From an uncultured Flavobacteriales bacterium (GTDB lineage: Bacteria > Bacteroidota > Bacteroidia > Flavobacteriales > Weeksellaceae), in the NCBI GenBank assembly GCA_937876095.1, contig CALFIE010000030.1:1-10377 (forward strand): a stretch of DNA of 10,377 bases. The letters run 5' to 3'. Under the pieces are notes generated by a model. The model was not told where the DNA came from. It ran no database searches and saw only the letters and a program-made list of their open reading frames with translations. Made by a program: the position numbers and the translations under genes. Positions 1 through 5,947 of this stretch are shown piece by piece. How positions within the stretch are numbered: the stretch's first letter is position 1; each line of letters opens with the position of its first letter.

Positions 1-16
1 AATTATAATTTAACAA

Positions 17-1060
17 ATGGAAGAAAATAATACTCAAAATTCTCAATACCAAATTACGGATGTATTGCCGAAATACGCAAAAATAGACCAAATATATCAA
101 CAAATTTTAAAAACTCATATATTGACTTTTGATGAGCAATACCAACTTTCAAATTTTTATAATCAATTCAAAAATCTTGAAAATTTTGCAAACGCTGTTT
201 TAGATTTCATCACTTCCAAAGAAAAGGAAAAACAGCTACAGTTTTTTTCGATATTGCGAAAAGTGATAAAAAAGAATATTGAAAAATATAATGAGAATAG
301 AAATTTTTTAGACAGTATAGATATATTTGAAATTTGCTGGGATAGAGCCAATTCCCTTGACTCCAAAATAAAAGTTCAAGAAAAACACACCAATAATCAG
401 TATATCGAGTTAAGGGATACAAATAATTCTTTGGAATCAGCAAGCTGGAATGGCGATGAAGACAGAGTTAAAGAACTTGAAGAAAAAATAAACAAATTTT
501 CGAACTTATATAAGACCGAACAAGAAAAACTCGATGAACTTTATCGGGAAAAAGAAAAATTGCGCCAAGAATCCCTTAAGTTTGCCGATAATATTTTTGG
601 TAAGATTTGCGAATTGGAAAGTTCCTTTCTTTTGGTCTTAAATAATTATTTTTTCGATGAAATAAGACTAAACTCCAAGCAAAATTCCGAACCAAAAAAG
701 AGAGAATATTTCGATATGCAATTAATATTATCAATACATAAAGAATGTAATGGGGTACAATTTGAGAATTTGAATGTTATAGATTTTTATAACATTCTCA
801 ATTTGCAACCAACGATTGCTAAGCTGATAATTAAAAATCAGGAAAAAGAACGAACGTATCATTTAATTTCAAAACTTTATAATTGTCTTCAATCTAATGA
901 CAATAAAGAATGGAGAACAGCTCTACTCAATAAATTAGGAATTAAATGGGATGCCTATAATTCCAAATATAAAACCGTAGCCGTAAGTTCTAAAGAAGGC
1001 AATAAGAAAAATAAAGAATTTAAAGACGTTATTGAATCAATATTCAATAATATTTTCTGA
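17..1060 (+). CDS. Unrecognised coiled-coil protein, 347 aa
   Basis: I do not recognise this family. An in-frame TAA at 11-13 precedes the ATG at 17, so the start is well fixed and the protein is complete (TGA at 1058-1060). It is highly charged, rich in Lys, Glu and Asn, and has no signal peptide or membrane segment, so a cytoplasmic protein is likely. Residues about 148-190 (from GDEDRVKELEEK onward) form a clear heptad-like coiled coil. The part before it (about 1-115) and after it (about 195-347) look helical and globular. The C-terminal 60 residues contain a Trp/Tyr-bearing stretch (EWRTALLNKLGIKWDAY) and a Lys-rich segment (SSKEGNKKNKEFK) that could touch nucleic acid, but this is inference. 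It lies 177 bases upstream of the replication genes of a mobilizable element and is probably an accessory gene of it. Confidence 0.75.
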   Translation: MEENNTQNSQYQITDVLPKYAKIDQIYQQILKTHILTFDEQYQLSNFYNQFKNLENFANAVLDFITSKEKEKQLQFFSILRKVIKKNIEKYNENRNFLDSIDIFEICWDRANSLDSKIKVQEKHTNNQYIELRDTNNSLESASWNGDEDRVKELEEKINKFSNLYKTEQEKLDELYREKEKLRQESLKFADNIFGKICELESSFLLVLNNYFFDEIRLNSKQNSEPKKREYFDMQLILSIHKECNGVQFENLNVIDFYNILNLQPTIAKLIIKNQEKERTYHLISKLYNCLQSNDNKEWRTALLNKLGIKWDAYNSKYKTVAVSSKEGNKKNKEFKDVIESIFNNIF

Positions 1061-1237
1061 CATTCTACAAACAACCACCTTTACCACTTAAAATATTTTT
1101 AATACTCATTGATTATCAATGATATAAATTTTAGAAATCCACCTCCTTACCACCTGTTTACTGTCATAGATTTGCAATGTGTTCGAACAATAACGCCGAA
1201 GTACAAGGCTTGTTTAACCATAACATTGTAAAAGAAT
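1061..1237 (+). promoter_or_regulatory. Leader region of the replication operon with repeats and a TAGATTTG box
   Basis: This non-coding gap precedes the DUF3853-like gene. TAGATTTG at 1167-1174 matches the Bacteroidota -7 consensus TAnnTTTG, but no good -33 TTTG lies at the usual distance, so the promoter call is tentative. A 6-bp inverted repeat, CATTGA-tta-TCAATG (1107-1121), could be a small operator. Two partly repeated pieces, CCACCT-TTACCAC (1075-1087) and CCACCT-cc-TTACCAC (1139-1153), flank that inverted repeat. A regulatory or Rep/Xis binding role is only inference. Confidence 0.35.
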
Positions 1238-1540
1238 ATGAACCTAAATGAACTTAAACAGAAACCTCTTTGGCAGATGACAGGTGAAGAATTTCTTTAC
1301 CTTCAGAAGATCAATGAAAACAAAGAACCAGAAATTGTTTCTCTCAATAATTCTACAAAAAAACACGTTTACGGAATCGCTGGAATTGCACGTCTATTTG
1401 GATGCAGTATTCCCACAGCCAACCGCATCAAGCAAAGTGGAAGAATAGATAAAGCCATCACGCAGATAGGACGTAAAATCATTGTGGACGCAGACCTTGC
1501 ATTAGAATTGGCAGGACGCAAAATAGGAGGAAGAAAGTAA
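1238..1540 (+). CDS. DUF3853-like helix-turn-helix (excisionase-type) protein
   Basis: A 100-residue protein whose N-terminus (KPLWQMTGEEFLYL, residues 9-22) resembles the DUF3853 family common in Bacteroidota mobile elements. Residues about 44-66 (VYGIAGIARLFGCSIPTANRIKQ) read as a winged helix-turn-helix of the excisionase/MerR kind: an Ala-rich first helix, a Gly-Cys turn, then a recognition helix. A beta-hairpin with ITQIGRKIIVD follows. It is expected to bind DNA as a small regulator or recombination directionality factor. The gene is the first of a probable operon and its TAA shares one base with the ATG of the ATPase gene, implying coupled expression. Family placement is from recall of typical members; function is inferred. 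Confidence 0.8.
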   Translation: MNLNELKQKPLWQMTGEEFLYLQKINENKEPEIVSLNNSTKKHVYGIAGIARLFGCSIPTANRIKQSGRIDKAITQIGRKIIVDADLALELAGRKIGGRK

Positions 1541-2574
1541 TGGAGGACAATAGTAAAAATATAAAAGAATTATGGCACTCCTCAAGGCTGTTGATTACAG
1601 ACAAATTTGAATATCCTCCTGTGGTCATCCGCATTGATGAATCCGTTATAGGAACTTTGGGAAATTTTTCGGCTACTGTTGGAAAAGCCAAAAGCAGAAA
1701 GACCTTTAGTGTTACCGCAATGACGGCTGCTGCCCTAGTCTGTCGATTAATGCTCAATTATAATGCTGCTATGCCAGATGACAAGAGGAAAATCATTTAC
1801 TTCGATACCGAGCAAAGCCCGTTTCACAGTCAGAAAGTATTGTCAAGAATTATTGAACTTTCGGGAATGAGCAAAGACATTCAACCCGAGAATCTTGAAT
1901 TTGTTTGTCTGAGAAGATTCAATCCATCAACACGTATTCAAATTATCGAAGAGGCTATTAAAAGTACAAGTTCTTTGGGACTGGTAATTATTGATGGCTT
2001 AAGAGATTTGGTATTCGATATCAATTCCCCAAATGAATCCACCGAGGTTATTTCCAAACTGATGATTTGGACAGAAGTCTATCAGTTGCACATTCACACC
2101 GTTTTGCACGTTAATAAAACAGATGATAACGCAAGAGGACATTTGGGAACTGAACTACTGAATAAAGCCGAGACGATACTACAAGTGGTAAGAGATGATA
2201 AAGACCCCAATATTTCCATTGTAAAACCAATGAGCATTCGAGATGTTGAGTTCGAGCCTTTTGCCTTTAGGATTGATAATGATGGCTTGCCTGAATCGGT
2301 AGATGATTATCATATACAAATAGGTCAAGCTAAAGGATTCGATTATCAAGAAATCTCCGAACAGATTCATCGGGAAGCGTTATCTCTTTCTTTCAAAGAG
2401 CAGAAATCGCTTTCTTATGGAGAGCTTATATCAAAGCTCATAGAATCCTATGCCTATTTCGGATATGATTTCGGAATCAACAAAGCTAAAAAACTAAAGG
2501 TCTTTTGCCAAAATAAGGCGATGATTTTTAAAGAAGGAAAGTACTATAAATTCAATCCCAATTTTTACTACTGA
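1540..2574 (+). CDS. RepA-like P-loop ATPase of a mobilizable element
   Basis: A 344-residue protein of the RecA/DnaB-fold ATPase group found in Bacteroidota islands and related to plasmid RepA hexameric helicases. The Walker A is relaxed: residues 48-55 read GKAKSRKT, keeping the catalytic Lys54 and Thr55 but with Arg where the second Gly usually stands. The Walker B is LVIID (148-152). Residues about 185-215 (HTVLHVNKTDDNARGHLGTE) look like the motif-3/sensor strand with an RGH/RGS-like loop seen in RepA-type proteins. The C-terminal 70 residues could be a winged-helix DNA-binding region. The start ATG overlaps the stop of the upstream gene by one base, and an AGGAGG at 1525-1530 sits nine bases upstream, although its use in this phylum is doubtful. 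It probably unwinds or remodels DNA for replication of the element together with the downstream primase. Confidence 0.82.
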   Translation: MEDNSKNIKELWHSSRLLITDKFEYPPVVIRIDESVIGTLGNFSATVGKAKSRKTFSVTAMTAAALVCRLMLNYNAAMPDDKRKIIYFDTEQSPFHSQKVLSRIIELSGMSKDIQPENLEFVCLRRFNPSTRIQIIEEAIKSTSSLGLVIIDGLRDLVFDINSPNESTEVISKLMIWTEVYQLHIHTVLHVNKTDDNARGHLGTELLNKAETILQVVRDDKDPNISIVKPMSIRDVEFEPFAFRIDNDGLPESVDDYHIQIGQAKGFDYQEISEQIHREALSLSFKEQKSLSYGELISKLIESYAYFGYDFGINKAKKLKVFCQNKAMIFKEGKYYKFNPNFYY

Positions 2575-2598
2575 TTCCAAAATCATTCAATGGTCTAT

Positions 2599-2646
2599 TG
2601 GTTTAGTCTGGTTTACTACTATATAGTAGTAAACCAGACTAAACCA
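2599..2646. repeat. Perfect 48-base palindrome between ATPase and primase genes
   Basis: The 48 bases are identical to their own reverse complement, centred between 2622 and 2623. Each arm is made of the 7-mer TGGTTTA, then GTC, then TGGTTTA again, then CTACTAT. The 7-mer therefore occurs twice in each orientation. There is no T-tract after it, so it does not look like an intrinsic terminator. Its place between a RepA-like ATPase and a primase suggests an origin, a protein-binding array or a cruciform. That role is inference; the symmetry is read directly. Confidence 0.9.
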
Positions 2647-2673
2647 GCCATCAAAAACCCTTAACTCAATACT

Positions 2674-2716
2674 GATTTTTCTTTTCAACAGCAAAATTGC
2701 TGTTGAAAGAAAAAAC
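2674..2716. repeat. Second inverted repeat just upstream of the primase gene
   Basis: Arms at 2674-2694 and 2697-2716 pair around an AA spacer. The inner 12 bases (TTTCAACAGCAA / TTGCTGTTGAAA, 2683-2708) are perfect. The pairing continues through a T-rich left and an A-rich right flank with one extra T and one mismatch. It ends about 20 bases before the primase ATG, so it could form a hairpin in the primase mRNA leader, or with the 48-base palindrome be part of an origin or operator. As a terminator it lacks a following T-tract. Confidence 0.8.
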
Positions 2717-2736
2717 ACCTAATAAATCCAAAACAT

Positions 2737-3690
2737 ATGAATATAAAAACCGCAAAAAATATCAGAATTATCGATTTTCTGAATACTTTAGGGTATCAGC
2801 CCCGAAAAATTGTTCGACACTCCCATTTTTACCTTTCTCCTTTGAGAGCGGAAAAAACAGCATCGATGAAAGTCGATAACAAGCTAAATCTGTGGTATGA
2901 CCACGGTTCTGCACAAGGAGGAACAATAATAGACCTCATTCTTGCTATGCAAAAGGCAGGAACGGTTTCTGATGCATTATCCTTCTTGAAAGATCTGAAT
3001 TTGAAAACAGATTTTGTTTTCAACGATAAGAGCAAGGAATTAGAAAATCGCATGACCAAAAATGAATCCAATATTAAAATTGAGAAAATACAATCTCTTC
3101 TGGATTCAAAATTGTTAAACTATTTACAGGAACGCAAGATCAACATTGATACAGCTAAGATATATTTGCAGGAGTGTCATTATTCCGTAGAACATAGAAA
3201 ATACATAGCATTGAGTTGGCTCAATAATAGCGGTGGGTGTCATCTTCGTTCAGAATTTTTCAAAGGCTGTACTTCGCAGGATATTTCAATTATTAAAAAT
3301 AATAATCCAAATCAGAAAAATAAAATATGTTTGGTCTATGAAGGAATGTTTGATTTCCTATCCCATCTTACTTTAAAAAATGAAAATCAGTTTAAAGTAG
3401 ATTGTATTATTCTTAATTCCCTTTCCAATTTGAATAAAGCTGTAGAATGGATAAAAGAAAAACAACTCATACCAAGTTTATTGCTTGACAATGATAAACC
3501 TGGACAAGAAGGCACTTCGAAATTGCTTGAAATATTTCCTGAAGCAGTGGATTTTTCAGTAATTTATTCCAATCACAAAGACCTGAACAATTACCTCAAA
3601 AGCAAAAGTATTTTGAAAAATAATTTAACTAATGATATTGAAGAGGGTATAAAATCAGAGCAATCAAACTCTTATAAACAGAAAAGATAG
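2737..3690 (+). CDS. CHC2/TOPRIM-type primase with degenerate zinc finger
   Basis: A 317-residue protein resembling small DnaG-like primases of Bacteroidota mobile elements, comparable in role to the primase gene that precedes the relaxase gene in Bacteroides NBU elements. Residues 32-65 keep the frame of a CHC2 zinc-binding domain (SPLRAEKTASMKV, then WYDHGSAQGGTIIDLI), but the metal ligands of the usual CPFH and CFGCG motifs are replaced by Ser34, Arg37, Asp55 and Ser58. The TOPRIM domain follows at about 196-285, with acidic EGMFD (Glu202) and LLLDNDKPG (Asp251, Asp253) motifs, so the catalytic centre looks intact. The ATG at 2737 is chosen because the domain begins almost at once after it; a 60-residue frame starting at 2697 is a shadow. 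It likely primes replication of the transferred or excised element. Confidence 0.85.
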   Translation: MNIKTAKNIRIIDFLNTLGYQPRKIVRHSHFYLSPLRAEKTASMKVDNKLNLWYDHGSAQGGTIIDLILAMQKAGTVSDALSFLKDLNLKTDFVFNDKSKELENRMTKNESNIKIEKIQSLLDSKLLNYLQERKINIDTAKIYLQECHYSVEHRKYIALSWLNNSGGCHLRSEFFKGCTSQDISIIKNNNPNQKNKICLVYEGMFDFLSHLTLKNENQFKVDCIILNSLSNLNKAVEWIKEKQLIPSLLLDNDKPGQEGTSKLLEIFPEAVDFSVIYSNHKDLNNYLKSKSILKNNLTNDIEEGIKSEQSNSYKQKR

Positions 3691-3845
3691 CGGTTGCACG
3701 GTTGGGCTTTTGGTAAAAAAGCCATAGCTTATTAGGGCTTTTTCTTAACGCTCCGTTCCACTGCACTAAAAAAGCCCCAATAAGCCAAGGGGAATACTCC
3801 CCCTTTGGAAACCCCCGAATTACTTAACGATTAGATTTAAGAATT
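3691..3845 (+). other. Candidate origin of transfer (oriT) with nested inverted repeats
   Basis: This gap between primase and relaxase carries three neighbouring inverted repeats. GGCTTTT (3705-3711) pairs with AAAAGCC (3717-3723). GCTTATTAGGGCTTTTT (3727-3743) pairs with the stretch at 3769-3785 with one mismatch in 17, around a 25-base spacer. CCAAGGGG (3785-3792) pairs with CCCCTTTGG (3800-3808) with one bulge. Relaxases of the MobV class commonly act on an oriT directly upstream of their own gene, so this is the natural place for it. The region is also more GC-rich than its surroundings. No nick site can be named from sequence alone. Confidence 0.55.
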
Positions 3846-5084
3846 ATGTCATATACCGTTTTACATTTAGAAAAAGCCAAAGGTAATGATTCCGGAATGT
3901 CAGCACATATAGAAAGAACCATCCATCCAAAAAACGCAGATGCTTCACGAACTCATCTCAACAAAGAAATGATTGCCTATCCTGAAGGAATCAAAAACAG
4001 GACTTCGTCAATACAATACAGGTTAGATAATGCCAATCTGAAAAGAAAGATCGGAACCAATCAGGTGAGAGCCATTCGTATTATGTTATCCGGAACTCAT
4101 GAAACGATGAAAGAAATTGAGAAAAATAAACAATTGGACAATTGGTGTAAAGATAATCTCGATTGGATCAAAGAAACTTTTGGAGAAGAAAATTTGGTTT
4201 CGGCGGTATTACATATGGATGAAAAAACACCTCATCTCCATGCTACTATAGTTCCAATAGTCACAGGAGAAAGACGAAAAGCAAAAAAAGACAGCAATCC
4301 TCTGATCTATAAAAAGAAGAATTCAAATGCTAACCGCCTTTGTGCTGATGATATAATGGCAAGAAATAAACTGAAGCACTATCAGAATACCTACGCTGCA
4401 GCTATGGCAAAATACGGATTAAGAAGAGGGATTGAAGGCTCGGAAGCCAAACATATTTCCACAACTGAATATTACCGAAACCTCCATGAACAAAATCAAC
4501 AGTTGGAACAGGAAAAGAACATAAAACAATCTGAATTGAAAACCATTGAGAAAAACATATCCTCGAAAAAAGTGATTGAAAGTTTCACAAATGTTCTTAC
4601 TGGTTCTAAAACCAAAAGACTGGAAAAGGAAAATGAGCAGATGAAAAGTAAATTGAATACAATTAATACCTCAAATGATAGAGAAAAAAAGAAATTACAA
4701 GAATCAGTTTCAAAACTGGAAAATACCTTAGAAAAACAAAACATGGTGTTTGATAAGGTAATGCAATATCATCCTGATATCAATTACACTCTAGCTATAG
4801 TGATAGAATGTGAAAAAATGGGATTACCTCCAGAGCTTATCAAAACGCTATTAGAAAAGCAAGAAATCCATATCAGCGGAGAGGTATATTCTTCAAGGCA
4901 TTTTAAAAGTTTCAAAATTGAGAATATTAAATTAAGCATTGAATATGACAAAGCAGAAAAAAGTAAAATTCTAAAAATTGATAATATACAATATCAGAAA
5001 TGGTTGGAAGAAAAACACATGGAAAGTTTAAAATTCCAAACTTTAGAAAACCAAGAAAAGATTCAGAAAAGATTGAAAAGGTAA
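3846..5084 (+). CDS. MobV-family relaxase (Mob/Pre)
   Basis: A 412-residue mobilization protein. The N-terminus (SYTVLHLEKAKGNDSGMSAHIERT, here split as residues 2-14 and 15-25) is the typical start of Bacteroidota MobV/Pre proteins. The conserved RTHLN (residues 35-39) and the metal-binding motif HMDEKTPHLH (His123, His130, His132) are present, so the nickase should be active: it is expected to nick oriT and stay attached to the 5' end for transfer by a helper conjugation system. Residues about 211-305 form a long Lys/Glu/Gln coiled coil, usual for this family, and the tail after 310 is a less conserved helical region. No coupling protein or type IV secretion gene is in the window, in line with a mobilizable rather than self-transmissible element. 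The start ATG agrees with the family's usual N-terminus. Confidence 0.95.
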   Translation: MSYTVLHLEKAKGNDSGMSAHIERTIHPKNADASRTHLNKEMIAYPEGIKNRTSSIQYRLDNANLKRKIGTNQVRAIRIMLSGTHETMKEIEKNKQLDNWCKDNLDWIKETFGEENLVSAVLHMDEKTPHLHATIVPIVTGERRKAKKDSNPLIYKKKNSNANRLCADDIMARNKLKHYQNTYAAAMAKYGLRRGIEGSEAKHISTTEYYRNLHEQNQQLEQEKNIKQSELKTIEKNISSKKVIESFTNVLTGSKTKRLEKENEQMKSKLNTINTSNDREKKKLQESVSKLENTLEKQNMVFDKVMQYHPDINYTLAIVIECEKMGLPPELIKTLLEKQEIHISGEVYSSRHFKSFKIENIKLSIEYDKAEKSKILKIDNIQYQKWLEEKHMESLKFQTLENQEKIQKRLKR

Positions 5085-5107
5085 ACTTTTCCAACTCCCA
5101 TTTTACT

Positions 5108-5128
5108 TTGAAAAAATGATTTTTTTCA
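5108..5128 (+). terminator. Weak AT-rich hairpin after the relaxase gene
   Basis: TTGAAAAAA (5108-5116) pairs perfectly with TTTTTTCAA (5120-5128) around a TGA loop, 24 bases after the relaxase stop. It has few GC pairs, so it would be weak alone; it may add to the stronger hairpin about 50 bases downstream. Confidence 0.3.
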
Positions 5129-5180
5129 ATCATTAAAATTCTCTCACAAAATATGTAAACTATTGATATACAATTAAAAA

Positions 5181-5216
5181 AAACACCGCTATTCAAAATT
5201 TCGAATAGTGGTGTTT
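5181..5216 (+). terminator. Probable intrinsic terminator closing the mobilization module
   Basis: AAACACCGCTATTC (5181-5194) pairs over 14 bases, with one G-T pair, with GAATAGTGGTGTTT (5203-5216) around an 8-base loop. A T-rich run (agatttta) follows on the plus strand, and an A-run precedes it, which would be a strong T-tract for minus-strand transcripts. It can therefore act in both directions. It is the last structure after the relaxase gene and separates it from the right-hand part. Confidence 0.6.
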
Positions 5217-5446
5217 AGATTTTATGGAATTAGTAATCCGCAATAAAAAACCTATTTGTTGAATAATATATAATTTTAAAAAGCAAAAGTTTAAATTATT
5301 GGCTAGTAGTGTAACAGTATTTCAATTATTTAGAGCATGTTTTTGGATTAAAAACCATAAGATTAAGCTGTAAATCGTTAGCAAAAGGTGAACAACCATT
5401 TATTAAAAACTTTAGGAGTGTTTTCAAAAAAGAAATAAATTTAATT

Positions 5447-5647
5447 ATGGAAACACCTAAGAAAAAAAGTACTGAAAAATTCGCAAAAGACATTCGTAAA
5501 AATACGAGAAGGATTTTTGCAACCGAGCAAAAGATTCTTATTGCAATGGAAAGACTTCGTACAGAGAGTTCTGTGGCAGAATTATGCAGAAAACATAACA
5601 TTGCTAAACCATAGTTCTACTGATGAAATAAAGAGTTTATGGAAGAT
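5447..5647 (+). pseudogene. Remnant of an IS3-type transposase orfA
   Basis: The frame from the ATG at 5447 reads METPKKKSTEKFAK, then RRIFATEQKILIAME, then SVAELCRKHNIAKP: the helix-turn-helix start of IS3-family OrfA proteins. It stops at TAG 5612-5614 after 55 residues. Past the stop the same frame goes on as FY, two TGA stops (5621-5626) and NKEFMED, which fits the usual QFYxWNKEFME of the family with Gln and Trp codons mutated to stops. After about 5647 the likeness is lost, and no OrfB (DDE) part is present. So this is a truncated, decayed element and not an active transposon. The remaining short frame could be translated, but I see no reason to give it a function. Confidence 0.8.
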
Positions 5648-5947
5648 AATAAAATTAACAACAGTTTTGTAATTCAAAAAAAGTTTTAAATTTCTGATGC
5701 TATTATTTGTAAAGTGTATGAATTCAAAATTTTCTAACGATTTTATATCGCTTTCAAATCAATATTAAAATTTAGCGGTTTTCTTTGTCCAATAAGAAGC
5801 TTACGATTTATATTAATTTTATTTTTCAAAAAAAAATTAAACAAAAAGATTTGTGAAATTAAATTTTTGACAGTGTAGTTTGACTTTTTCTTTATTGTAA
5901 TTCATCTGGATTTTTATTACATTTGTTTAAATAAATTAAAAACCATT
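5648..5947. other. AT-rich spacer upstream of the restriction operon
   Basis: There is no supported gene on either strand. The stretch is very AT-rich with many short A and T runs. Its first part is probably decayed insertion-sequence DNA; its last 60 bases hold the likely promoter of the hsdR operon. Confidence 0.6.
5894..5925 (+). promoter_or_regulatory. Bacteroidota-type promoter of the hsdR operon
   Basis: TACATTTG at 5918-5925 fits the -7 consensus TAnnTTTG exactly. ATTG at 5894-5897, a near match to the -33 TTTG, lies 20 bases before it, within the usual spacing. Transcription would begin a few bases later, giving a leader of only about 15-20 bases before the GTG at 5948. No Shine-Dalgarno site is present, as is usual in this phylum. 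Confidence 0.55.

Larger units (their letters stand above)
5085..5446. other. Gene-free stretch after the relaxase
   Basis: No open frame here looks real on either strand. It holds two hairpins (listed separately) and, from about 5300, AT-rich sequence leading into the transposase remnant, which is probably the left flank of the same decayed insertion sequence. I could not find convincing terminal inverted repeats. Confidence 0.6.

Noticed and set aside
2599..2646. The 48-base palindrome as a transcription terminator
   Set aside because: There is no T-tract on either side, and the symmetry with internal 7-mer repeats fits a binding site or origin better.
2697..2879. A 60-residue plus-strand frame overlapping the primase start
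   Set aside because: It overlaps the primase gene in another frame, has no recognisable domain, and begins inside the inverted repeat.
5326..5601. A 91-residue minus-strand frame opposite the transposase remnant
   Set aside because: It is antisense to a recognisable OrfA sequence, and its composition is that of a reverse-strand shadow.
5300..5885. Possible terminal inverted repeats of the insertion sequence (gtgta-containing ends near 5310 and 5872)
   Set aside because: The two ends share only a few bases when compared in inverted orientation, so the element's limits cannot be set.
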